Assembly (NCBI GenBank): GCA_027575805.1
Contig: JANBPU010000085.1
Coordinates: 1 to 64,000 of the forward strand
Reading direction: 5' to 3'
DNA: 64,000 bases
DNA from: Mycoemilia scoparia
Taxonomy: Eukaryota > Kickxellomycota > Kickxellomycetes > Kickxellales > Kickxellaceae
Shown in pieces: positions 55,083 through 64,000 of this stretch (position 1 is its first letter; each line of letters opens with the position of its first letter). The position numbers and the translations under genes are program-made. The notes below the pieces were generated by a model that saw only the letters and a program-made list of their open reading frames with translations, was not told the DNA's origin and did not search any database.

Positions 55083-56218
55083 TCCTAACAGGTATACGAC
55101 AGGTTTTGATACTGGTGCTATTACTGTGCGATCGAGTGCTTGAGTTGACGTGGAGCTAAGGCAAGGTCCCTGAAGTTCCAAAACACAACAAGTAGCTCCT
55201 ATAATTTTTGTGTTGTGAGGTTGGTAACAAAAGTGTAAGAAATAACAAAAGGTTTGGAATTATCAAATGTGGACCATACCAAAGGCGCAGGTGCTATAAT
55301 TTATGTGGGAAAAGTTTGGCGTCAAAAAGCATTGGATTGGTTTAAGTAAATGTGGAAATTTTGTATCAAGCAGGAAGCCTACAGCAGTTGTGCTATTCTT
55401 GAAATGGGCTCAAAATGACGTCAATATTCAGATTACACGCCATTCTCAAAAGCAGCAGAACAAAGGCAATGTCCACAAGCGGGTATCAGTACAGGACTTT
55501 CAATAGTGAAGAGCTTAGTTATTTTAATGGGTGCCACAAAGCTTCCAGAAAGCATGGCTTATTTTCTTCAAACAACTATTGGCAGCCTTAGTAGACGTAT
55601 GGGTCAATAAAGGGCTGAGCTCTTGGCTTGGGTGGGCTTTGGCCAGAGACCGCGGCGCCAAGCTTGGGCAATCATGGGCATTTGAGGAAGCTGTGCTTAA
55701 CCATTCATTACGACCGAATCATTATGATTTGACAAGCCTGTGTATGGGGCGCCAGGGTGGTACTACTCATACAGATATGAGTCCGCTATGCCAAATACGG
55801 ATAGGGGGTGGTGAGGAGATGGCATTCCAATGTGCAAGGACGTTTCTGGACAATCCACCGCGGCTATGAACAAGCATTTACATTGAACATTTCAGCCATA
55901 TAAAGCGGCCAAAGTCGCTGAAGATACATGTCTGTCTGCACTGCGGTTTTAGGAAGCAATAAATATATAAGGTACCATAATTGAAGCTTAATCCCTGTCA
56001 AATGCAAAGTGTGCATCTGGTGGCGATTTTGAGCAGCGTTAAAAATAGCCTACAAGCCTTTGGGAACCATACACTATTCTTTAGAATGGTTATCTACATT
56101 AGGCTTTAGAAAGAGTGCATTGTGTTTTAATAGCCCTTTATATTCAAAGGATGTATTGTATCAAGCATGTACAATACTTTGATAAAATATATTTGCACAT
56201 TCATAACTGTCATTAGCA
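55083..56218. other. Spacer
   Basis: No gene is supported. A plus frame at 55531-55869 lacks coding character. Confidence 0.5.
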
Positions 56219-56361
56219 AATGGGTAGTTATTTTTGAAAGGCCAAATGCTGATAGTGCATAATGAGGCATTGGTCAATGAAAATATAGGCCTTGTCTTAT
56301 GCAAGTTGAAACTGGCCTACTAGTAAAACTTAGCCCTTCAAAAATAATCACTCAAATGGGA
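56219..56361. mobile_element. MITE-like element, diverged copy
   Basis: Left end AATGGGTAGTTATTTTTGAA then AGGCCAAATG; right end TTAGCCCTTCAAAAATAATC then ACTCAAATGGG, forming imperfect terminal inverted repeats about 25 nt long. The interior differs from the other copies (GAGGCATTGGTCAATGAAAA), so this may be a subfamily. Length is about 143 bp. Confidence 0.6.
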
Positions 56362-56393
56362 CCCACCTGTTTTTGAATATCTGGGAAGGTTTC

Positions 56394-56515
56394 ATTAGTG
56401 ATCGAATCTTTGGTAGGTGGAAATGAGCCCTCTGATTTTGCCCCTATCATGAGTTAATCCATATGCAACTCCCAAGGGGCCATTTTTCCCAAGACCTTGT
56501 GAACGCTGGCCATCT
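56394..56515. repeat. Repeat block bordering the MITE
   Basis: TTAGTGATCGAATC, GGAAATGAGCC, CCATATGCAACTCCCAAGGG, GCCATTTTTCCCAAGACC and TTGTGAACG follow the order of the block at 5579-5693. Here the block lies downstream of the MITE, there upstream. The remaining spacer to 56892 holds no other feature. Confidence 0.45.
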
Positions 56516-56892
56516 GGTTTCTTAGTCGTCATCAATAAACTTTTCTGTCTGGATAAGATCAATCATGAAGCACACATGCTCTTTTTCGTGGGAATTGGCA
56601 GCATCAAGCTGCTTTCAAAAGTAGTTTAGGGTTTGATATCAGCAGCCATCATATAATTTGATGATAGAAATTTGATAATACTCATAGAAGCTTTTTTATT
56701 GACCATTCTGGAGCTTAAATGCCCAACATAATTTTTGTGGGGCTTTTTACATCCTTTATGCAACTCTATTCTCCCTTTCCATTTAAAGATACATATTTTT
56801 ATAGCATATAAACTTAGGTTGATGAACGGCCGATAAAACGGACGTTCTTTAGGTAAAAGTTTAGCAGTAAAAGATAAACTAATATTCAAATA

Positions 56893-58839
56893 ATGGAAGC
56901 TAACAGACGAGAGGATATGGCTCGCAAGGAAAATGAGCTACGCCAAAAGCTGGCTTCATTCAAAGCAATCAACACTAATGGGGGCCGTTTTAATCGGAGC
57001 AACCCATTTACAAAAACTGATCAAAGTAGAGGCCCTATGCCTAGTGGTAATGCATCCCCCCTAACCCCGAATTCAAGCATTCCTGTAATGAAAGATGGAA
57101 GATCAGGCACCAAGAGTCCTGTACATTCCCTTCCAATTTTAAGAAAGAGTGCTAATGTAGAGAACATGCATAATGCCATTAACACAGGTGTTTACAATGC
57201 AGCTGCTTCAGGCTCCCCTAAACCAAGAAATGGTGCGTCTTCGTCAAGTATGAATATCAATGATGGTCGAAGTCAACATGACGGTGGCGCTTTAGAAAAG
57301 CTATTGCCTTTGTTGACCCAAACCATTACCAACTTGCAGAAATCTTCAAGTAGTGGCAGCCAGGTAGTCGCATTGATATCTGGCATTTTGATCGGTGCTG
57401 GGCTTGGAACAAATAGCATTGACTCGTTGAAGTTGTTAGAGACTTTGGCTCCAGATATGGGAGCTTTGAGGGGAATAACCAACATGGGTCGAGATAATGG
57501 CAAGATAAGCGGTATATCCAGTACTGGCTCTTTGGCGGGCTCACAAGAAGAGGGTGAGATGACTTCGCCAACAAATAGCAGAAGTGCGAGCCCCTTTGGT
57601 TCAAAGGATCCAAATACACCTTCCAGAAGACCAAGGAGTACAGACTTTTTTGAGGATACTGCACTTGCCGAAAAGAGGAGAAGATTCAGCATAGCTGGCA
57701 ATACTAATGGAGATATAGAGAGGACAGAGAAAGAGAAATTCACTAATAATAATAATAATAATAATCATACGGGAAACACTGACTCTCATTCTGGATGGGC
57801 AGTCTCCCCTATTAAGCAGCACAACAAAAGTACCAGTGTCTCCGGCCAATTTATACATCCAGACCGCCAGGGACTCCAACATACAGCCAGAAGCCCCATG
57901 TCTCCAAAGCCCGCTACCAACCTTGGCTCACCTAACATACATAAAGGAAATAGAGGGCCCAGCGATTTTAGATCTCCTTCTAGCGACAACTCTCCTTGCG
58001 GGATTATTGATTCTTTTGGAAATCAGGTTTCTATCAAAGAACTCACCAGCGTATTTACTCAATCTTTTGTCTTTGTTCCCTACCAAGATCTGTCTCTTGC
58101 ATTCAAGTTTATTTATAATGTAGACTTATGGACTAAAGCCCAGGAGAGCACCCTTCTACCTGCAAGGCAATTTGTATCAAGCACCCAGGAGCTGGCAGCT
58201 AGAGAGGCGATGGACAGATATGAGAATACTCGCTACATGTTGTATGTTCCATATGTAATGAATAATGATGTATTCAAGCATCGCAACCCAGGAAAGAGCC
58301 ACTTTGGAATTAAAAAGGCAACGGCCAGCTCTATGCTGTTTATAAATATGGTCAGCTTAATTCTTGCCCCAATTGCGCATCTGGATGGAGACCTGGTGGC
58401 TGACGCATACAAGTTTTGCTACAAAAAGAACCTTTTACCAGTGCTTGTAGAGGATACTCTCAGTGGCACCACTGTTCAGTTTAATGACAATGCTGCTGAT
58501 CGTGATAAGTTGTGGGGCGCAACCGTATGGTGGCTTGAGGAGATTGCCAACCTTTTCTTTGGATGGGCCGAACAGGGTGATAGCCACATGCTCAACAAAG
58601 CCAAAAGCATCATCACAGCTACAGGAAGACAAGAAAACCAACTGTTTTCACGGTTGAAGGGACTCCAATTAGAGAGATTGTTCATATTCCTACCACTATT
58701 GCTAGAAGGAATCAATAAAAATCCAAAAGAGATGTCCAAGCTTAGAAGACTATCTGATCACTTGAAGAGTCAGAGTAAGTTCTGGCCAAACAAGAATAAG
58801 TTTGGGGGAGCTCACTTTAGTCCAAAGAGAGGGGTCTAA
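56893..58839 (+). CDS. Large orphan protein with disordered N-terminal half
   Basis: A single-exon gene of 648 residues. The first about 370 residues are Ser/Asn/Pro-rich and include a poly-Asn run (about 280-287, encoded by AAT repeats) and a basic KRRRFS site, with a coiled start (REDMARKENELRQKLASFKA). The C-terminal about 270 residues look folded and helical (FVFVPYQDLSLAFKFIYNVD, ASSMLFINMVSLILAPIAHL, LWGATVWWLEEIANLFFGWA, LFSRLKGLQLERLFIFLPLL). No signal peptide. No known domain was recognised; the hydrophobic C-terminal stretches are amphipathic rather than clear TM helices. Function unknown. Confidence 0.75.
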   Translation: MEANRREDMARKENELRQKLASFKAINTNGGRFNRSNPFTKTDQSRGPMPSGNASPLTPNSSIPVMKDGRSGTKSPVHSLPILRKSANVENMHNAINTGVYNAAASGSPKPRNGASSSSMNINDGRSQHDGGALEKLLPLLTQTITNLQKSSSSGSQVVALISGILIGAGLGTNSIDSLKLLETLAPDMGALRGITNMGRDNGKISGISSTGSLAGSQEEGEMTSPTNSRSASPFGSKDPNTPSRRPRSTDFFEDTALAEKRRRFSIAGNTNGDIERTEKEKFTNNNNNNNHTGNTDSHSGWAVSPIKQHNKSTSVSGQFIHPDRQGLQHTARSPMSPKPATNLGSPNIHKGNRGPSDFRSPSSDNSPCGIIDSFGNQVSIKELTSVFTQSFVFVPYQDLSLAFKFIYNVDLWTKAQESTLLPARQFVSSTQELAAREAMDRYENTRYMLYVPYVMNNDVFKHRNPGKSHFGIKKATASSMLFINMVSLILAPIAHLDGDLVADAYKFCYKKNLLPVLVEDTLSGTTVQFNDNAADRDKLWGATVWWLEEIANLFFGWAEQGDSHMLNKAKSIITATGRQENQLFSRLKGLQLERLFIFLPLLLEGINKNPKEMSKLRRLSDHLKSQSKFWPNKNKFGGAHFSPKRGV

Positions 58840-59316
58840 ACGGGCCTTAGTGATATTTATTTAAATATAAACATCGCAAACTATAAAGCTTTTACAAATT
58901 CATACCTTTTATAGCTATCATTTAGCAACTACTGAATCTAGATTTTAGTATTAGTTTCCAAGTTTGACTCCAAGTCCACACAATAAATTTAAATATATTC
59001 TGTCATTTTTCGGTGATCTTCACAAGTATCGAACATAGTTAGTTTTATTAAAGTACATAAAGTTGTATTTTTTTGTAAAATGGGTACACAATTTATTAAT
59101 AATAGTGGTACATTGAGAGATCGTCTGGCTCTTTTCTTTTATATTATTGTTTATGAAAAATGGATATCATAAGCTCTAATGTATTACTTGTAATTACATG
59201 TCGCCAATTTTTAAACTTTCGGGGATGGAACTTCAATACAGGTGCACAAATTAGTTATTATAGTAAGATAGGTTGGACCCAAAAGTAACAGCAGGGTCTT
59301 TTTATTCTGTGTTCCT
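58840..59316. other. Spacer between convergent genes
   Basis: AT-rich; contains the 3' ends of the flanking genes. Nothing else is recognised. Confidence 0.5.
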
Positions 59317-61059
59317 TTATGTTTTTTCTTGTGTGGGTTTGCTATCATCATCCCACTCAGATGTCAATGTTTTGTAAGTCATGACCTTTTCTGATTTTAT
59401 GGCAATAATGTCATCTGAAGTTCCATGTGTATGCTGATGGCCTTCTTCATGTCCATATCTTTCTGTGCTGTGGCTATTTTCATTGTCGCGGTCGTCGCCA
59501 TCATCGTCATCGTCATCACCATCATCATTTCTATCTGAGTTCGTGAGGGGAAGTACACGGTTAGGGTCCTTTTCGGCCCAATGCCCAGTATATCGGCCAT
59601 ATGGTGGGTATTCACCCTCCCATCTTGCCATTACGACAGCAGCCAAACAATTCCCCAGCAAATTGACCGAAGTTCTCATCATGTCCGCAAACGCATCAAC
59701 AGCCAGAATCAGATTGAGTGTTTCTAGTGGGATATCGAAATTAGTCAGACAAGACGCGAGAACAACAGAACTGGCTCGAGGAACAGCAGCAACACCTTTG
59801 GATGTTAACATGAGCGTCAGCATCATAACGATTTGCTTGGATAAAGGCAGATCGATTTTTGATGCCTGGGCACAAAATACTGCTGCTAGTGACAGATAAA
59901 GTGAGGTGCCGTCAAGGTTGAAGCTATACCCAAGTGGCAGAACAAAGCCCACGATTTGCTTTGGTATGCCCATCTTTTCGAGATTTTCCATAGCTATTGG
60001 CAATGCGGATTCAGATGAAGCAGTGGTAAAGGCAATGAGGAAGGGCTGGCCGATTGTCTTTAGGAACTTGACCATCGGAATCTTGCATATAAACATAACG
60101 GGAACCAAGATGACAGCAATGAATATCAGCAGTGTTCCTAGCAACGTTCCAATAAGTTTTCCAAGATTAACCAGAACCTTGAGACCATTCTTTCCAACTG
60201 TGGAGGCAAGAGCCGCACAAATGCCGATTGGCGCATAGTTCATTACTAGGGCTGTGACTTTGAACATGATTGCCGAAAGCGATTTGAGGAAATTATTCAT
60301 AACACGACGATGCTGACGTGATGGGGTGCGGATTATCGCAACCGCAAACATAAGAGCACAGAACACGATCTGCAGGACCTCATTGTCAGATGCGGCCTTA
60401 AAAAACGATTGCGGGATAATCTTGTAAAGCTCGCCATACCATGTGATGGGCTTTGACTCCAGATCGGGAGCACCCTCATCGCCCTGGACAGACATTCCGC
60501 GGCCAGGCTTGGCGATGTTTACCATGATCAGGCCAATTATGAGGGCAAATGTTGTGATAATTTCAAAATACACTATGCTCTTTAACGCCAGTCGGCCTAC
60601 ACCAAGGAGATCGTCGCCATGTCCTGTGACACCGATTACTAGTGTCGAGAATATAAGAGGCGTGATAAGGCACTGGATCATATACAGGAAGGCGTTCGAG
60701 AGAGGTTTGATCTCTACAGAAAACTTGGGCGCAGTGACTCCCAGCACGATGCCTAGAATAGCTCCGGCAATAATCCATATGGAGAGGTTGACATTAGAGA
60801 GCCACCGCAGTATCCTCATTGTCCGATTCCATGCCAGGCGTGCCCCATTTTTGAGTGGAGCAAGACGCCGGCCCATCCTGCTTTGTGAAGGAGAAGGATC
60901 TGAGGGGGGAAGATCCTGGCTCTGGGACTCTGGGTCCATGCTGATATCTTGTTTCTCGGCAACGTCTTTTTCGTCCGAGCGAGCATCCTCGCCACCATTT
61001 TTACTAGCTCTAGAAAAAAATGTTCTCGGGCCTTTTAGTTTAAAAAAGGAAGTAGCCAT
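59317..61059 (-). CDS. Dicarboxylate/amino acid:cation symporter (SLC1/DAACS)
   Basis: A single-exon gene of 580 residues. It is an Na+- or H+-coupled carrier for acidic or neutral amino acids or dicarboxylates, in the plasma membrane or an organelle membrane. A cytosolic N-terminus of about 80 residues precedes TM1 (IWIIAGAILGIVLGVTAP). Re-entrant loop HP1 has TTASSESALP. TM7 has FNLDGTSLYLSL (the NMDGT-type cation site). HP2 has TSKGVAAVPRASSVVLAS. TM8 has DAFADMMRTSVNLLGNCLAA with the substrate-binding Asp, Arg and Asn. The C-terminal tail is acidic and His-rich (NDDGDDDDDDGDDRD, then HEEGHQHTHG), which is unusual and could bind metal. Confidence 0.93.
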   Translation of the reverse strand: MATSFFKLKGPRTFFSRASKNGGEDARSDEKDVAEKQDISMDPESQSQDLPPSDPSPSQSRMGRRLAPLKNGARLAWNRTMRILRWLSNVNLSIWIIAGAILGIVLGVTAPKFSVEIKPLSNAFLYMIQCLITPLIFSTLVIGVTGHGDDLLGVGRLALKSIVYFEIITTFALIIGLIMVNIAKPGRGMSVQGDEGAPDLESKPITWYGELYKIIPQSFFKAASDNEVLQIVFCALMFAVAIIRTPSRQHRRVMNNFLKSLSAIMFKVTALVMNYAPIGICAALASTVGKNGLKVLVNLGKLIGTLLGTLLIFIAVILVPVMFICKIPMVKFLKTIGQPFLIAFTTASSESALPIAMENLEKMGIPKQIVGFVLPLGYSFNLDGTSLYLSLAAVFCAQASKIDLPLSKQIVMMLTLMLTSKGVAAVPRASSVVLASCLTNFDIPLETLNLILAVDAFADMMRTSVNLLGNCLAAVVMARWEGEYPPYGRYTGHWAEKDPNRVLPLTNSDRNDDGDDDDDDGDDRDNENSHSTERYGHEEGHQHTHGTSDDIIAIKSEKVMTYKTLTSEWDDDSKPTQEKT

Positions 61060-62043
61060 CGATAAGCGGCAAATAAGCGGAGTCTGGTATTGTCAGAGTG
61101 CAGAGTTTATTGTAGAGATGAAGGAAGAACCCAGTGTCAATACTGCACTAAAATCAATGTGGGCCCAGGCACAATGGTACTAAAGTTCAAGGAGTAGATA
61201 GAGGCAGCAGGGGGGAAGATGAAGAATGTGTTTTTCTTGGTTGGGAAAAGCGCGAGATTTTATAGCCTGGCGACCACGAAAACTGAGGCTTATGTCTCTC
61301 TGGAACGCTTTATCCACCCACCACCACATTTGTGCTATTTTTCAGAAACATTCCAGGATAGACTGCTGCTCATACATTGAGCTTAGACCCTTGATTGAAG
61401 CCACCACTATGCAAGGCAGAAAGCGTAGTTTCTGTGGTGGATGCTTGCACTGTTCACAAGACAAGGACCAAGGACATTGTTCTCTGACAAACAAACCAAG
61501 CACATTGCCAGTAGTACATATATTTCGGGCCTAATAGTGAAAGATCAGACAAGCCCGCCTGTATGTAGGTGAGTGAGTGACAATATGTGGATTTTCAGAA
61601 CACAAATCCATATTATTTTTCCAGTGCATGTGCATCATGTCTATCAATATAGTGGATTAGTGAGAAAGCGAATCTACTTGTCCATATTTTAGAGAGCAAA
61701 GAGCAAATAATTATCTGGTTTTCTGTTACCACGGCTTTTCAATGCCGCAAATCACCTGCGTCGATCGTGATAATACAGGTCACTCCTCCAGACTTTTACA
61801 CCATACGCAAAACCAGACAATCATTCCGTCTCTTGCTGCAACCCCTTGCTTGGAGTAAAGGGTGCACAATCATGCTTGGCTTGTTACTCAATGGATGAGA
61901 TTTTCATTTAATGTATTAAGTCTATAGAGTGTCTTATCAAGTCAAATCGTGAGAAAGAAAAAACCACTTTAATAATTTACGTGAATGTTTAAACGAAATA
62001 GAATCTATGTATGTACAAGCATGGTCTGACTAGATTTCACTGA
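61060..62043. other. Spacer with a TATA box for the symporter
   Basis: A minus-strand CTATAAAAT at 61257-61265 lies about 200 bp before the symporter ATG. No further gene is supported. The segment ends at the MFS gene stop codon. Confidence 0.5.
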
Positions 62044-64000
62044 TCATTCGACTCTCCCTCCGCCCCTGTCTCTGTCCCTTATTTTCGCTACAAACAGCAC
62101 AGAGCCGAGTATAAACAGCGAGCCAGCGACCAATATGCAACCGAGTATGATTACTGTGACGACAAAGCTCGTTTTGTGTAATATTGCCGTTGTTGATGCT
62201 GGCACGCTAGTCGCCGCTATAGAATAGCAGATGTTGTAAATGGCGTAGAGTTTTCCATAGTCTGTTTCACATCCCATCTTCTTAAGGTGGAAAGCCATGG
62301 CCACTGTAATAGGAACCAGGCCCATGGCGGTTGTGACCCCAATGAAGCCGAGCAGTACAAGAACCCCGGCTATATTGTGTGTTACAGCAAGCAGCCCGTA
62401 AAGCAGCCCAGATAGCAAGTTCCCTAAGACAATAAATGCAAAATGTCCGACTGGGCCAAAGCACCTTAAGATTTTAGGGTTGTCTGTCGCCCATCCAATA
62501 ATAGGACTTGCAATTATGCTGGGAATTACGAGGGAAAAGAAACATAGACCAATTTGTAGAGGATTTAATTTATATTTGTGCTGAAGCTGAATGGGTATGA
62601 CGGTTTCCAGCGACCCATTGCATCCATAGTTTACGAAAATCCCTAGTGCACAGAGAAGGATTGGCCACTGTTTAAGGAGCTCCCAGAATGTGACTTGCTG
62701 GGCCTTGATGCTGGAAAGCGTAGGCGGCTTTTCTCTGTAACTGTCTGGCTGGGTGGAGGAATGGTATTTTATCGTTAAGGATGTATGTGAAGGCTGTGAG
62801 TTTCTGGTGTCAGGAACAGACTGTGGTCTGCATTTGTCCTCTTCTTCGCTATTATATTTGCTATAAACTGATGTCCCAGTAGAGGAGGATGCTGCTGGTG
62901 AGGATTCTCTAGAAGGCGTAGTTGAATGCCTTTCGATTATACTGTCCTGCCCATCTAAAACCACTACCCTCTCTGGAATAGCCACTACATCCGGCTTATC
63001 CTTTGGTGATGGTGATGCAGTGTCGCAAACTATAATGTCCGACCCTGCCTCTAGCTTGAGGGTTTTCAGATTGCCTACATTGTTTGCTTTTATGCTCCCC
63101 TTATCGTCAATGATAAGGCTCTGTTTAGAACATACAGTGTTTGGAATCCAAAGTCGGAACAGAAGATCGACAGCAGCAAGACCAGCAATAAATATGGCAA
63201 TAGCTCTTGTGCCTCCAGCTTCATACAAGAGGCCACCGAATAGCGGACCAGACAAATTCCCTGTTTGAAAAAAGAAAAACAGAATGTGAGTGTGGTATAG
63301 CATAGAAAAATCCTGAATTTCAGTGAAGAAAGATGCCCATTGTTTTGGCCTTCATCAAGCACTTTTTGGCGATCTATAAATAGATTGAGTAGAGTAGCTG
63401 CTTATGCAAGGCGTCCAATTTAAACAAGCAAACAAAACAAATTGTACTGTGTGTGTGTACGATACACACATGTCACGGGCGGAGTTTGCTTCCTCAATAA
63501 GAAATAAAGATTGAGGGAGAGAAAAGGCTAATGTATGTGTATAGGCTAAAGCTCATCCTTACCGAGTGTGAGGCCTATTGATGCAGTGCCCATTGCAGTA
63601 CCAAGCCTGTCTTCAGGCACAACATCGGCTACCATGGCTAGTCCAATTGTCCATGTGATTCCTGAAGCCGCGCCCTGGGCTATCCGAGCAAGCACAAGCT
63701 TCCAAAAGCTGTTTGAAAAGGCAAAGAGCATTGCTGTAACCGCAAGCCCAAAAAGTCCAACCACCATTGGAGCGCGGCGCGAAAGGTAACGATCAGAAAT
63801 GATACCTGCCGTCACAGCACCAAATATAACACCGATACCTACCAATTATCATCATTATATTGTGAAATACGTAGTTAGTGTTGTACATATGCTATTTTTT
63901 GCTAGAATGAAAATGTATTTTGAGGAAACAAGTCCTACCAAAACAGCCATATAGAATTCCGTTGGTATAGTCATCCATCTTAAGCTTCGATTGAAGCAAG
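62044..64000 (-). CDS. MFS transporter, VMAT/DHA1-like (5' end cut)
   Basis: Three exons on the minus strand are visible (63939 to the window edge, 63563-63838, 62044-63260). The N-terminus lies outside the window. Motif A appears as AGIISDRYLSRRAPMVVGLF after TM2. LARIAQGAASGITWTIGLAMVADVVP matches the TM4-TM5 region of drug:H+ antiporters and vesicular amine transporters. A long Ser-rich cytosolic loop (about 130 residues) separates TM6 and TM7. The second half has six more TMs, with GWATDNPKILRCFG as the second motif-A-like loop. The C-terminus is short and basic (RDRDRGGGRVE). Substrate cannot be predicted. It is likely vacuolar, vesicular or plasma membrane. Confidence 0.85.

Noticed and set aside
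55531..55869. 112-codon plus-strand frame upstream of the orphan gene
   Set aside because: No ATG context, domain or splice support.
1..64000. CRISPR arrays, bacterial operons, rRNA genes, long retrotransposon ORFs
   Set aside because: None seen: no direct-repeat/spacer arrays, no rRNA signatures, and no reverse transcriptase, integrase or transposase motifs in the frames read.

Overview
The window is eukaryotic nuclear DNA from a fungus. Most genes are split by short GT..AG introns, usually 50-120 nt, and spacers are AT-rich. It carries two secreted tyrosinases, a chitin-synthase-family protein, a ceramide synthase, GPI-anchor-like secreted proteins, Rrp6, Ski2, Aar2, Urm1 and a short fungal-type alpha-actinin. 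High intron density (12 exons in the alpha-actinin gene) and the survival of ZUP1 and Aar2 fit an early-diverging (zygomycete-grade) lineage. That placement is inference; no rRNA or other phylogenetic marker was analysed. Exon structures were built by hand from splice signals. For every spliced gene that is complete here, the exon lengths sum to a multiple of three.

Layout. 0-3.8 kb: a damaged coding remnant and dispersed repeats. 3.9-12.1 kb: two tyrosinase genes flanking a three-KH FUBP-like RNA-binding protein gene and a possible spliced non-coding transcript. 12.5-15.4 kb: ZUP1-type deubiquitinase, a weak minus-strand frame, a 66-codon spliced orphan and tRNA-Trp(CCA). 15.6-25.2 kb: RNA-processing block of AAR2, RRP6 and SKI2, the last two convergent. 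25.5-30.7 kb: RPS18, a METTL21-like methyltransferase and a divergent Hsp100/ClpB-like protein that has lost its ATPase residues. 31.3-35.0 kb: alpha-actinin (with a 13-nt microexon) and URM1. 35.3-44.9 kb: orphan seven-TM protein, YAE1 and an AT-hook protein sharing a divergent promoter, and a chitin-synthase-like protein with altered catalytic motifs. 47.3-55.1 kb: three small or low-complexity secreted proteins, a LAG1-type ceramide synthase and a small orphan. 56.9-64.0 kb: large orphan, SLC1-type symporter, and an MFS transporter cut by the window edge.

Functional threads. Several genes act in RNA metabolism: Aar2 (U5 snRNP), Rrp6 (nuclear exosome), Ski2 (cytoplasmic exosome helicase), FUBP-like protein, Rps18, Yae1 (Rli1 Fe-S loading). 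Another group serves the cell surface: tyrosinases, chitin-synthase-like protein, GPI-type secreted proteins, ceramide synthase. Urm1 and ZUP1 belong to ubiquitin-like chemistry. About six copies of a MITE-like element of about 110-215 bp, with terminal repeats ending in TGAAGGGTGA, are scattered through spacers. One copy makes up most of an AAR2 intron.

Limits: start codons of ZUP1, SKI2, URM1 and alpha-actinin are uncertain, and several products are unidentified.
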